DNA of 64,000 nt from Firmicutes bacterium ADurb.Bin193 (GCA_002070105.1 MWCQ01000003.1:1-64000), one strand, 5' to 3'. Numbered from the stretch's first letter, positions 17,125-26,572 are shown. The notes: generated by a model from the letters alone, not told the origin. Numbers and translations: made by a program.

Positions 17125-18741
17125 TTATACCTGGAAATACAGATAATAATCCAGCTTTTTGAACACTTCAAGTATCCGCCGCGAACTGATTACTAAAAAC
17201 ACAACGGAGCCTATGAAAAGTCCGATTACCGCAAAATAGTATTCAATCCACCTGCTTAAAAGAAATCCGACCACAATATTAACAATAAGCGAAATCAAAA
17301 CCGACTTTCCCGCCATCTCCGGCTGAGAAAGGGAAAACAGAGTGACACAGTTCATAAGCGCAACGCATACCGTGCCATAGCTTATAAGCCCGATAACAAA
17401 CACAAAGTGGGTGACATAGCTCTGCAAAAATCCGCTTCGAAAGCCCGGCGGCGGGTAAAGGTCAAGGTGCCGTATAACTAAATAAGTGACAAGCGCGCTT
17501 ATGACCGAAACCGTGGCGACAAGCAAAAGGCGCCTGAAATAGATTCGCCGAAATTGCCTGCTGATAACTGCCGTATCCGTGCCGTAGGAGTTTTTTTGTC
17601 CCTCGGCAAGCTCGTCCATCAGCTTACTGACAACAACCTCGCAAAATCCCATAGGAACAACCATCATAATAAGCGCAAAGTCAAGCCCAAGCTCATACGC
17701 GCCGCGGAACCAGATTATATACGGCATATAGGACTGGCTTGTGGACCAGCCGATAATCCTGTCCATAAACAAAAATGCAAAGTATAAAAACCCATAGGCA
17801 AAGAACGGGAAGGTCGTATAAAGCGTTATTGATTTTTTCGGCAGTGCAGGCTCTATACCCTTAGGCATTTTGCTCTCCGCCACGCGGAATAAATAAAAAA
17901 TCAGAATCAGCCCGACGGCAGCCACAATTAAAAGAGCTATAATCTGTGCAGGAATAATGAATTCCATTCCGAAAATTCTGGTCAGAAGCCAAACAATCCC
18001 AATACCCGCAACAATAAGCCCCGCAAAGGTAAACTCGCGCTCTAATATATACATAACCGTAACCGAAAACCATATCGCGCTCAAAAAAACATAGTATAAG
18101 ATGATAATAATCATCATGTCATAGGGAAAGGCCTCAAAAACAAGGTTAAACAAAAGAAAGGACAGCAAAATAAGAGTAGTCAGTATGTAACCGAGTTTTA
18201 TAAAATATGCCGTTATTTTTCGTGCAAGATTATAATAGTTCTGTCTTAAATACAAAAACCCTCGCCGCGCGATTGCCTGCATAAATCCGCCTACCGTCAA
18301 AAAGCTGAAGATTGTGCCTATCGCGATACAAGTCGCAATCTCAACGGAAAGAAATTCATACGACCAAAGGGAAAACCTAAGCGTAAGCATCGAAAGCACG
18401 GATATAGCCATAGGCAAAGCAAACACAGCCCCGCGTATAAAGCTTTTAATAACAATGTTAGCCTTATGCGTGAGAGTGTGCCTTTTCTTTTCCTCAAAGG
18501 ACGAGAAGCTTACATCCTCATTAATAACGCTGTAAATTTCAACCGCAAGCTCAAAAACATCGTCCATACCGAAGGTGGCGTTTACCCTGCTGTCGTTCCA
18601 ACCTATTGATTCGAGCACCGCCGCCACTTCGTAGTAATTCTCCGGATATGGCTGCTTTTCAACAACATCACTAATAAGATTGTTAAATATGCTTTCCCGT
18701 GTCTGGGAATCCAAATAAATTGTGTCATCTCTCATACTCAT
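17125..18741 (-). CDS. PelG-like polysaccharide exporter/synthase membrane subunit
   Basis: This 538-residue protein has about 95 cytoplasmic N-terminal residues and then about 12 membrane segments. The segment FAYGFLYFAFLFMDRIIGW resembles the conserved region of PelG, the Wzx/MATE-like partner of the PelF glycosyltransferase. The presence of a PelF-like gene and a GH114 gene in the same operon supports this. The long N-terminal extension (PENYYEVAAVLESIGW and following) is not usual for PelG and may be a docking domain. It lies 12 bases after the DivIVA-like gene at 18754. The assignment rests on context plus a short motif. Confidence 0.6.
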   Translation of the reverse strand: MSMRDDTIYLDSQTRESIFNNLISDVVEKQPYPENYYEVAAVLESIGWNDSRVNATFGMDDVFELAVEIYSVINEDVSFSSFEEKKRHTLTHKANIVIKSFIRGAVFALPMAISVLSMLTLRFSLWSYEFLSVEIATCIAIGTIFSFLTVGGFMQAIARRGFLYLRQNYYNLARKITAYFIKLGYILTTLILLSFLLFNLVFEAFPYDMMIIIILYYVFLSAIWFSVTVMYILEREFTFAGLIVAGIGIVWLLTRIFGMEFIIPAQIIALLIVAAVGLILIFYLFRVAESKMPKGIEPALPKKSITLYTTFPFFAYGFLYFAFLFMDRIIGWSTSQSYMPYIIWFRGAYELGLDFALIMMVVPMGFCEVVVSKLMDELAEGQKNSYGTDTAVISRQFRRIYFRRLLLVATVSVISALVTYLVIRHLDLYPPPGFRSGFLQSYVTHFVFVIGLISYGTVCVALMNCVTLFSLSQPEMAGKSVLISLIVNIVVGFLLSRWIEYYFAVIGLFIGSVVFLVISSRRILEVFKKLDYYLYFQV

Positions 18742-18753
18742 ATAACTGCTGTG

Positions 18754-19824
18754 TTACTTTGGGAGACGCATATTGATTATAAGTTCGGGCAGCTTTGCCT
18801 CTCTCTCCGCCAAAGCAACATCCTCCTCCGATAAGACCTTTCCCTTGGGAATTATAACATTGTTATTGCTGTCTAAAACCTCTTCCCCCGCGATTTTACC
18901 GATGATAAGCGTATTTCTCATCTTTTTTATATCCCTGCTGTCCGGTGCGGAGTTTTCGGAATCCTGAACCTTGGGTTGCTCATCCTTTATGGTTTCTGGT
19001 TCCGTTACAATGCTTCCGTAATGCGAGTCCTCTTGTTCCAGTATCTCTCTTTCATAGTCATAAATGCCGTCGTAGAATGGGTCTTCTTGAGATTCATCAT
19101 CGATTTCGCTATCAAAAAAGCTTTTGACCTCCTCTTCGGGCTTTTCAATGTCATCATCCTTGCGGTCGTGCTTTTTCTGGAACTTTAGTAACTTCGGCAA
19201 ATGACTCAGGGACATACCGTCAGCGGTAATTTTATCGCTTCTTATGTTTTCCAAAACCTTTTCAAGCTCCTCGGCTTCTTCGTCGGAAGCAGCCACATCA
19301 CTGCGAAGAGTCTTTTTAACTTTCGGGATTTCATCCAAAAGACTTTCTTTTCCGTCCTTTTTTGATGTAACATTGTCGATATTGTCTTTTAAAATACTTA
19401 AGACATCCGACAGCAGAGCTTCTATTCTCTTTTTCTTCTCATCTATGTCATTTTGAAGGCTTTCGATAACCCTGTCGTACTCCTCCATTTTCTTGTTCGC
19501 ATTTTGAACAAGCTGAGCGGCTTCCTCGTCAGCCATCATATTAATAAGCGCCACGGTTTTTTCAAGCCTTCGGAGGGCATCGTCAACAGTCTTTGAAGAG
19601 GTTGGAGCACCGCTTTCAACAACCTCGTCTTCATACCGTATTTCTTCTTTTTTAAGCTCCTCAAGCTGGAGCAGCAACTTTTCCCGTTCCTTAACAAGCC
19701 AGTCATAGTCCTTTTCCAACTCTTCAAGCATTTTGCAATGCTCTTTTATAAGACCATCTATATAATTGTTTACATCAAGCTTGTTAAGTCCAAAGAATCT
19801 TGTGGAGATATTACCTACTCTCAT
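18754..19824 (-). CDS. DivIVA-like coiled-coil protein with C-terminal beta module
   Basis: This 356-residue protein has no membrane segment. The N-terminus (RFFGLNKLDVNNYIDGL, about 9-25) has the F.GY..DEV..FL layout of the DivIVA membrane-binding domain. A heptad-rich coiled coil follows at about 25-155, then an acidic linker, then a short module (IGKIAGEEVLDSNNNVIIPKG) near 300-350 that resembles the LAEDV..SNG..LLPKG element found beside HD-GYP domains. DivIVA proteins recruit partners to curved membrane. The same N-terminal layout recurs in the proteins at 19921 and 24725. It probably tethers the polymer machinery to a cellular site. Confidence 0.65.
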   Translation of the reverse strand: MRVGNISTRFFGLNKLDVNNYIDGLIKEHCKMLEELEKDYDWLVKEREKLLLQLEELKKEEIRYEDEVVESGAPTSSKTVDDALRRLEKTVALINMMADEEAAQLVQNANKKMEEYDRVIESLQNDIDEKKKRIEALLSDVLSILKDNIDNVTSKKDGKESLLDEIPKVKKTLRSDVAASDEEAEELEKVLENIRSDKITADGMSLSHLPKLLKFQKKHDRKDDDIEKPEEEVKSFFDSEIDDESQEDPFYDGIYDYEREILEQEDSHYGSIVTEPETIKDEQPKVQDSENSAPDSRDIKKMRNTLIIGKIAGEEVLDSNNNVIIPKGKVLSEEDVALAEREAKLPELIINMRLPK

Positions 19825-19920
19825 AGAAATGCCTCTTTCCTTTAAGTGACAGCTTTAACCGTAACCACGGCTCAAAATCCGCTTTCACTTATAATACGGG
19901 CACATACCAAACCCGCAGGT

Positions 19921-20352
19921 TTAATAGTCTTTAGCAACGGAATCCACATAATTGATTAGATTCTGAAGGTCATTTTTCATCTCATTTGCTTTCTTTTCGC
20001 GAAGAAGTATGAGCGATTTTCGTTTTTCCAAAGTCATTGTAATATTCTTTTGGATTTTAGTTACCTTCTCGGTCGCTCTGATATGGGCATCGTAAAGAGC
20101 CTGCATTATGGTCTTTTGCTCCTGGCTCTCGGTAGGCTGTGCACTTATGATTCTCTTTTTGACGACAATCTTCTTGTTGTCCTTTTGGTGTTCGATTTTT
20201 TCTTTAAGTTCTTCTATCTCTTTTTTTAGTTCCTCAATTTTTTCCTCAAGCTCTTTTTTCTTAATTTCAAATTCATTGTTGAGATTTTCTACATACCGTT
20301 CGACCTCTAAGGCACTATATCCGAACAATGTAACACGGTCAGTAATAGGCAT
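19921..20352 (-). CDS. Small DivIVA-like coiled-coil protein
   Basis: This 143-residue cytoplasmic protein has a DivIVA-like start (VTLFGYSALEVERYVENL), a long Glu/Lys coiled coil at about 25-65, a basic linker with KKRI, and a second helix at about 85-140. The length is between GpsB (about 100) and DivIVA (about 165). The ribosome site is GAGGTGAG. It lies between the PelF-like gene and a larger DivIVA-like gene in the same orientation, suggesting a scaffold for the polysaccharide complex rather than a general division role, though the latter cannot be excluded. Confidence 0.65.
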   Translation of the reverse strand: MPITDRVTLFGYSALEVERYVENLNNEFEIKKKELEEKIEELKKEIEELKEKIEHQKDNKKIVVKKRIISAQPTESQEQKTIMQALYDAHIRATEKVTKIQKNITMTLEKRKSLILLREKKANEMKNDLQNLINYVDSVAKDY

Positions 20353-20410
20353 TACATCTCACCTCTCATTCTTCTTAGTTTATGCTGTTTTGCTTATAAA
20401 TCCGAAGGAA

Positions 20411-22135
20411 TTAAATACCGGTCATTGCGCTGCTCTTTATAACTTCAAGTTCCGCCTTGTCATGCTCCCCTAATCTTTTATATGAGTTTGCTATCTCAAG
20501 CATCAAAACCGGTACGGAAGGCGAGTTGGGCGAAGCGTTTATAGCCTCGCGGAACTGTTCTATCGCTTCCCTTACATAACCCATGCTAAGTAGGGTATAT
20601 CCTTTTTCCGCATAAAACTTTTGCTTTTGCAAAAGAGTAATCGGAAGAACCGTTTTAATTTCTCGGTCAGCGGTCATCAGCCTCATATAAGAATTATAGT
20701 GATTTTCCAAAACCTTTTCAATCGAAAAAAATTCAAGTGCTCTTTTTCGTGAGGCAATCGATTTTTCCTTTATCAAATCGGGATCCTTAAGGAAGGTAAG
20801 AATCCCCTCCGCAATCTCCTCAGGTGCGCCGGGGGTTGCAAGAATTCCGCAGTCGCCAAGCGCCTCCTTAATCCCGCCCACATCCGTGGAGACCACGGGT
20901 TTTCCGCTCATCATCGCCTCCACCACAGAGTACGGAAACGCCTCCGATATGCTGGTCAGTACAACTATGTCACCTGTATTATATGCCTCAGGGGCATTGT
21001 CTGTGTGTCCCTCAAAAATAAAATTGTTTTCCAATCCGAGTGTCTTAACCCGTTTTTTGCATTCCTCATAGTATTCATCAACCGAAACCGAACCATAGAG
21101 CGAAACCTTTATATCCGGAATCTCCTTTCGGGCAATGTTGGTTGCTTCAATAAGAGTAAGGATATCCTTAAGCGGGTCTATTCTCGCTACCGAAACCACG
21201 GTAGGTTCCCTGTACTTTCTTTTTACATCCTTGGGTGTAAAAGTCTTGTTGTCCACCCCGTTGTAAATAACATTTATCTTGTCGCTGCCAACTCCGAACC
21301 GTTCCTCCCACCTTGTATTGTACCTGCAAACAGGGGCAACAGTATCGGCATACTCGTAATTAAGACTGATTATCGAGTTAATCATTCTTATAAAAAATGT
21401 ATTGAGGAAAGACGGATATCCGCGCTTTGAAAGCGATAAATACTGTTCTCTTATATAAACGCCATGCTCCGTAAGCATATACGGTGTATTATACTCTATT
21501 TTCGCAAGAACGCAGGGTATTCCGCAAAACGCAGCCGCGGCGGAATGGGTTACATCCGTCTTGGGAACGGGTGTGTTTAGGATTACCATAAACCTGTAAA
21601 GCCATCCGAGGCTTTGAATGAGGTCATACACACTCGGTTGATCAAGACCGTTTTCCGGAACCGATGCGTAATCGTATACCATGGATTTGTATACATCCCA
21701 TGTAATTTCGGATTTGAAGCTTTTTTTGTACTCATACTCCTTAAAATACAAATACATTGAGTGAAGCGCACCGCCAAGCCTGGTAGGATTTTTTTCAAGG
21801 CTTATTACTTCGCTTATAAGTGTTCGAAAGAGCGGTATAAACTTGTTTCTTACCACATCATCGGTGGTTCTGTTCTTTGATATATAAACCTTTGAAAAGG
21901 GAACATCAAGGTATTCGCTCGGCTCCTCCGTACCCCAAAGCGGAACTTTTATAAGAGTTGCGGACAGGGGCAAGGAGTATATCTGGGATAAAAAAGGGTT
22001 CATCATAACACTATACACGGTATAATCCACTTGTCTAAGCTGATTAACCAGTATGTCACACCATGTGCTTACGCCTTCGGGGTGGAACGGATATGTTCCC
22101 TCCGTAGATAGCATTACATTAATCTTTTTATCCAA
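20411..22135 (-). CDS. PelF-like GT4 glycosyltransferase with C-terminal TPR
   Basis: This 574-residue protein begins with VMLSTEGTYPFHPEGVSTW, the hallmark N-terminus of PelF (EGTYPYV.GGVS.W). The GT-B donor half has VVSVARIDPLKDI and the GT4 E..7..E motif SEAFPYSVVEAMMSGKPVVSTDVGG. PelF uses UDP-GlcNAc in the cytoplasm to build the Pel polymer. Residues about 500-574 form two TPR-like helical hairpins (GYVREAIEQFREAINASPNS). In classical Pel systems the TPRs are on PelE, so this is an unusual fusion. I chose the TTG at 22135 preceded by AAAGGGGG; another TTG at 22156 has no site. Confidence 0.85.
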   Translation of the reverse strand: MDKKINVMLSTEGTYPFHPEGVSTWCDILVNQLRQVDYTVYSVMMNPFLSQIYSLPLSATLIKVPLWGTEEPSEYLDVPFSKVYISKNRTTDDVVRNKFIPLFRTLISEVISLEKNPTRLGGALHSMYLYFKEYEYKKSFKSEITWDVYKSMVYDYASVPENGLDQPSVYDLIQSLGWLYRFMVILNTPVPKTDVTHSAAAAFCGIPCVLAKIEYNTPYMLTEHGVYIREQYLSLSKRGYPSFLNTFFIRMINSIISLNYEYADTVAPVCRYNTRWEERFGVGSDKINVIYNGVDNKTFTPKDVKRKYREPTVVSVARIDPLKDILTLIEATNIARKEIPDIKVSLYGSVSVDEYYEECKKRVKTLGLENNFIFEGHTDNAPEAYNTGDIVVLTSISEAFPYSVVEAMMSGKPVVSTDVGGIKEALGDCGILATPGAPEEIAEGILTFLKDPDLIKEKSIASRKRALEFFSIEKVLENHYNSYMRLMTADREIKTVLPITLLQKQKFYAEKGYTLLSMGYVREAIEQFREAINASPNSPSVPVLMLEIANSYKRLGEHDKAELEVIKSSAMTGI

Positions 22136-22172
22136 ACGGTTAGCGCCCCCTTTCAAAAGTGATAAATTCGCT

Positions 22173-22538
22173 TTAATTTATCGTCCTCTTTATTTTTTCT
22201 AATTCAAGCTTAACTATTCCAAGTTCCTGTGTAAGAACACTCACAAGGCGGAAATTTTTCGACAAAACCCGCGTAATTGAGAAAATTATCATAATCAGGA
22301 AAAAGATGATTGACATAAACAGCGTATTCACAGGTTCCTGAATATGCAAAAGTCCCGCAATAAAATCAATTGCCCCCGGCAAAATCGTTATTACAATAAG
22401 CCCAAGCCCGGAAAACAGCCAGATAAGAACATACCGAAGCTCTAAATTTTTATTTCTTACCATTGCTATTATATATATGAGAAAACACAAAGATGCCGTA
22501 AAAAGGATAATCTGTAATTGTTTGTCGAGCATACCCAT
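22173..22538 (-). CDS. DUF2304 small membrane protein
   Basis: This 121-residue protein has three hydrophobic segments and a C-terminal helix (VLTQELGIVKLELEKIK). The motif NLELRYVLIWLFSGLGLI is diagnostic of DUF2304, almost always encoded next to a DPM1-like GT2, as here 31 bases downstream of it. It probably helps the glycosyltransferase work on a polyprenyl-phosphate lipid. The ATG at 22538 follows AAGGAGGCG. Confidence 0.8.
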   Translation of the reverse strand: MGMLDKQLQIILFTASLCFLIYIIAMVRNKNLELRYVLIWLFSGLGLIVITILPGAIDFIAGLLHIQEPVNTLFMSIIFFLIMIIFSITRVLSKNFRLVSVLTQELGIVKLELEKIKRTIN

Positions 22539-22569
22539 AACGCCTCCTTGCAATATAAATCCGATATGT

Positions 22570-23262
22570 CTATTTTTTTGTCATTGCGTCAATCAAAATA
22601 GCAAGAGTAACCTTAATCATATAGTAAACCGAATCAGTCCCTCCGATTGTTGACTTGCCGTTTTTGCGCTCCATCATTGTTACGGGAATTTCCTTTATAA
22701 TAAGATTATTCTTCCCCGCCGTAACAAGCGACTCGGGCTCAGGATAATCCTGCGGATACTCCTTCGCGAAAAGCGCAATCGCTTTTTTGTCACAGGCCCG
22801 GTATCCCGATGTCGGGTCTGTTATCTTCTGACCGAGGACAAACCTTATAATGTTGTAAATAAACGAAATACCGATTCTTCTAACAAAGGACGACTGAAAT
22901 CCCTCGCCTGTTATAAACCGCGAGCCTATGCAAAGATTTGCTCCGTCCCGCAACTGCGAAATCATTTTTTCGATACATGCCGGGTCATGCTGACCATCGC
23001 CGTCCATCTGGATTACTATGTCATAGTCGTTGTAAAGCGCATACTTAAACCCTGTCTGCCTTGCGCCCCCGATTCCCAAATTCGCGGGAAGCTTTATAAC
23101 CTCGCCGACACCGCTTTCGACACAGACACGGTATGAATCGTCCGACGAACCGTCATCGATAACCAGAACATCAATGTCGGGACAGGTCTTTTTAATCCCA
23201 TTCAGAACATGACCGATATTTTTTTCCTCATTGTAAACGGGTATTATAATAAGTTTTTTCAT
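22570..23262 (-). CDS. GT2 polyprenyl-phosphate glycosyltransferase (DPM1-like)
   Basis: This 230-residue GT-A enzyme has IPVYNEEKNI, VIDDGSSDDSY, the DXD-type MDGDGQHDP and DPTSGYRACDK, all in the order of dolichyl-phosphate mannose/glucose synthase-like proteins. It has no membrane segments of its own, which fits its pairing with the DUF2304 gene. It likely charges undecaprenyl phosphate with a sugar, giving a lipid-linked donor that the two GT-C-like membrane proteins downstream could use. That flow is inferred from gene order. Confidence 0.85.
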   Translation of the reverse strand: MKKLIIIPVYNEEKNIGHVLNGIKKTCPDIDVLVIDDGSSDDSYRVCVESGVGEVIKLPANLGIGGARQTGFKYALYNDYDIVIQMDGDGQHDPACIEKMISQLRDGANLCIGSRFITGEGFQSSFVRRIGISFIYNIIRFVLGQKITDPTSGYRACDKKAIALFAKEYPQDYPEPESLVTAGKNNLIIKEIPVTMMERKNGKSTIGGTDSVYYMIKVTLAILIDAMTKK

Positions 23263-23362
23263 TAGTTTACCACCAAGCTTTATAATCTAAAGACCTGTGC
23301 TATAAATAATTGTTTGCGAATATATAATAAGTCGCCGAAACCATAGCACACTGTTTTTTAAA

Positions 23363-24643
23363 TCAGCCCTGTCCGACATAAACATCATCCTGCCAGATAC
23401 CCTCGGTAACCGTTCCGTCGGGCTCGACATTTCTTCCGTATCCGTTCTTTTTGCCGTGTTGCCACTGACCTTCATAGATCTCACCGCTCGCCCAGCGGAA
23501 AACCCCATAGCCGTGGAAGCTGTTTGTGTGCCAATCTCCCTCGTAATAATTGCCCGTTGCCCATACGAACTTGCCCTTACCGTGAAATTCGCTTGCCCAC
23601 CATTCGCCGGTGTATGTGTCTCCGTTTGCCCATACCATAGTACCCTTGCCCTGGAATGAACCGTCAACGATATCGCCCGTGTAATGGTCGCCGTTCGACC
23701 ATATCATTTCCCCCCGGCCGTTCATGTTGTCATTGCTCCAGCCGCCCGTATACACAAAACCGTCGCTGCGCAAAAACCTTCCTTCGCCCTCACGCTTTCC
23801 GTTTAAAACATAACCTTCATAAACGCTACCGTCGGGATAGTTCACTATGCCGTAACCGTTGGGTATGCCGTACTCGCTCTGCCCGATGAACAATGTACCG
23901 TCGTGCATATGTATGTTTGCCTCCCTGTTGTAAAGAGAAGATACTCTGAAAGCGGGAGGAATCAGCATATCGTTTGAGTACCTGAAGTCCGCGCGGGTAA
24001 GCACCGATTGCTGTATATCGTTTGCTTCCACTACATACTCCAAAAATGTGGCTCCGTGCGGAAGCTTTACATCAAGTGACTCCCACACAATACCTATCAT
24101 GTCGTTTTTGGTAAGAATTTTATCGTTTACATATTTTGCATCACTCGGCGAAATCCCTCCGAGATATGAATTGATATATGCCGAAATCGACAGGAATTCT
24201 TCGGGAATCTCATGCTTTAAGCACTTTAAAAGCATTCCCGCAAAGGTTTTCCCGTCAATAAGCCTTTTGGGCATAAGTGAATTCCCCGTAATATCGGGAA
24301 ACAAACCAAGCTTTGCCGCCAGTGCGACATACGACCTTGCCCATATCGAAACCGTATCCTTATCGGTATAGGGATTCAGAGCAATGTTAATCTGATAGTC
24401 GGACATGTTAGTCGCTCTTTTCGCCTGTCCGATAAGTCTTATAAGAAAAACAGCCGCTGTTTCCCTGTCGAGAAACTCTTCCAAGCTAGGCTCAAAACGG
24501 TTTGCATTCGTCCCCATGTAAAGTCTTAACTCATAAAATACCTTCGCCTGTTCAATATAGCTGTTGGAATATTGCGCATATGCCCCCGATGAAAAAGCGA
24601 ATAATGCCAAAAGGCAGATAACAACCAATTTTAGTTTTTTCAT
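23363..24643 (-). CDS. Secreted SLH-like and MORN-repeat protein
   Basis: This 426-residue protein has a signal peptide (KKLKLVVICLLALFAFSSGAYA), an N-terminal half with degenerate SLH-like elements (DRETAAVFLIRLIG; NPYTDKDTVSIWARSYVALAAKLGL), and about eight MORN repeats from residue about 255 to the end (for example GDTYTGEWWASEFHGKGKFVW). It is therefore a wall-associated MORN protein exported from within the exopolysaccharide locus. It may bind polymer or peptidoglycan outside the membrane; no enzyme motif is present. Confidence 0.78.
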   Translation of the reverse strand: MKKLKLVVICLLALFAFSSGAYAQYSNSYIEQAKVFYELRLYMGTNANRFEPSLEEFLDRETAAVFLIRLIGQAKRATNMSDYQINIALNPYTDKDTVSIWARSYVALAAKLGLFPDITGNSLMPKRLIDGKTFAGMLLKCLKHEIPEEFLSISAYINSYLGGISPSDAKYVNDKILTKNDMIGIVWESLDVKLPHGATFLEYVVEANDIQQSVLTRADFRYSNDMLIPPAFRVSSLYNREANIHMHDGTLFIGQSEYGIPNGYGIVNYPDGSVYEGYVLNGKREGEGRFLRSDGFVYTGGWSNDNMNGRGEMIWSNGDHYTGDIVDGSFQGKGTMVWANGDTYTGEWWASEFHGKGKFVWATGNYYEGDWHTNSFHGYGVFRWASGEIYEGQWQHGKKNGYGRNVEPDGTVTEGIWQDDVYVGQG

Positions 24644-24724
24644 CAGGATTTAATTCACCCCGCCTACACTTTAATTACTCCGACAAATACCGAAATTGTT
24701 TTGCGGTGCTTTAATACCATACAC

Positions 24725-26572
24725 TTACAGATAAGCAAACGTTTCCCTTTCGCTTACGGGTCTTGAAAGGTAATATCCCTGGAAATAGTCACAACTCATC
24801 TCCTTAAGCATTGCTCTCTGCTTTTCGTTCTCAACTCCCTCGGCAACAATCTTAAGTCCCAAATCATGTGTTATGCTTATGATGGATCTTATGAAATTAG
24901 CATTCCTTTCACTTGTTATAATATCATCAAGAAATGTTTTGTCAATTTTTACAACAGATACGGGAAGCCTTAAAAGATATGAAAGCGTTGAATATCCCGT
25001 ACCGAAATCATCTATCATTATGGTTATGCCCATATCCTTTAACTGCTGCATTTTAAGGCAGTTTTCGCTGAAGCAATCCGTAAAGCAGGATTCCGTAACC
25101 TCAAACCCGATATAATGCGGGTCTGCCCCCGTTTCATTAATAATTTCTTTTATCGTATCAAGAAAATCCTTTTTTTCTATCTGGGAATTTGAAAAATTAA
25201 CCGAAACAATAATCCTGCGCCCGCTTTTTTCCTTTATCCTATTGGCAAACAGACAAGCCTTTTTAAATATATAGGCGCCAACATCCGAAATAAGCCCTTC
25301 TTTTTCCGCCGTCTTTATAATCTGCACTATCGGTATTCTGTCATATTTCTCGTTTCTCCACCTTAACAAAGCCTCAAAACCAGAAAGCGTATTGTCCGAG
25401 GCCGAAAACAGCGGCTGATAAAAAAGCTCAAGTTCGTCCTTTTCCATTGCCTTTATTATGTCATGTCTAAAATCATTCGAAAGCTTTATTTCATAAATAA
25501 GTTCTTCATTAATAAACTCATAACAGCCCTTGCCTTTTTCCTTCGACTTGTAAAGAGCTATTCCGGCACAGTTCATTATTGTTTTGCTGTCCTGTGCATT
25601 GTGAGGATACAGCGCTATCCCGATATTAGCCGAAAGCTCTGCCTTTCTTCTGCCGTCCTGACCGATATCCGTTTGAATCTGCTCCAGCACAACCGTCGCA
25701 AGCTCAGATACCGCAACTATGTCACTGACCCCGTCATATATAATACCTATCTGGTCATAAGACAGCCTTTCGGTATACAGATTGTAAGGAAGCTCGTTTA
25801 TCTTTTTTATTACCCCGCTCATCACAACATCTTCCTGCGAGGTCTGGGTAAAATAATTGGCTATAAAAAGATTGTTAATCTCAACAAGCAGTACCGCACC
25901 TTTTGCCCCTTCCTTGCTAAGCACGGCGGATATATGGTCATTAAAATCGGTTTTCATGTCGCTGTACGACTTTAAGCTTGTGATAATATTTGTTTCAATA
26001 TCCTTCGGCACAACGGTAAGGTTGGTTTTTGGCCCGGAGATTTTTTTGTCAGCGAAGGATACAACCTTCTCCCTGTTCGGGGCTTTTTTATCAGGTTTTT
26101 TGGTGCTCTCGGAGAAAACCTCATCTATATTTGTCTTCAGGTAGTTTATAACCTCCATAAGAAGCTGTTCGATTTTTTCCTTATTTGTATCAATCTCATT
26201 TTGCAAGGACTCCAAAACAGCATCATAATCGGCAATCTGCGCATTAGCCCTGTTTATCATGCTCTCAATCTTCTGGTCCGCAAGTTCATTAATAAGCGTT
26301 ATGGTTTTGTGTACATTTGCATCGGCCGCCGCCACGGCTTCCTCGTCCGGATTAAACTCAGGCGTTTCATACACATCCTCGTAAACCGTTTCGCCCTCCT
26401 TCATGTCGTCAATTTCAAGAAGGAGCTTATATTTGGTTCTTTCAAGAATTTTTTTCTCTTGAAGCAATTCATTAAGTTTGCTTTTGTGGGATTTGACAAG
26501 CTCGGCTATATACGCATTGACTTCAGATTTTTTAAGGCCGATTGCTTTAGTCGGAATTCTGATGCTATTCAT
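24725..26572 (-). CDS. DivIVA-like, degenerate GGDEF and EAL phosphodiesterase
   Basis: This 615-residue protein has a DivIVA-like N-terminus (KAIGLKKSEVNAYIAEL), a coiled coil to about 155, a GGDEF domain (about 190-345) whose active site reads RLSYDQIGIIY instead of GGDEF, and a C-terminal EAL domain. In the EAL domain FEALLRW, NFSNSQ, EVTES, DDFGTGYSTL, KIDKTF, EGVEN and YFQGYYLSRP are all kept, so c-di-GMP phosphodiesterase activity is expected while cyclase activity is not. The N-terminal fusion suggests a locally tethered enzyme. It is the first gene of the long exopolysaccharide locus and has AAAGGGAG before ATG. Confidence 0.85.
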   Translation of the reverse strand: MNSIRIPTKAIGLKKSEVNAYIAELVKSHKSKLNELLQEKKILERTKYKLLLEIDDMKEGETVYEDVYETPEFNPDEEAVAAADANVHKTITLINELADQKIESMINRANAQIADYDAVLESLQNEIDTNKEKIEQLLMEVINYLKTNIDEVFSESTKKPDKKAPNREKVVSFADKKISGPKTNLTVVPKDIETNIITSLKSYSDMKTDFNDHISAVLSKEGAKGAVLLVEINNLFIANYFTQTSQEDVVMSGVIKKINELPYNLYTERLSYDQIGIIYDGVSDIVAVSELATVVLEQIQTDIGQDGRRKAELSANIGIALYPHNAQDSKTIMNCAGIALYKSKEKGKGCYEFINEELIYEIKLSNDFRHDIIKAMEKDELELFYQPLFSASDNTLSGFEALLRWRNEKYDRIPIVQIIKTAEKEGLISDVGAYIFKKACLFANRIKEKSGRRIIVSVNFSNSQIEKKDFLDTIKEIINETGADPHYIGFEVTESCFTDCFSENCLKMQQLKDMGITIMIDDFGTGYSTLSYLLRLPVSVVKIDKTFLDDIITSERNANFIRSIISITHDLGLKIVAEGVENEKQRAMLKEMSCDYFQGYYLSRPVSERETFAYL

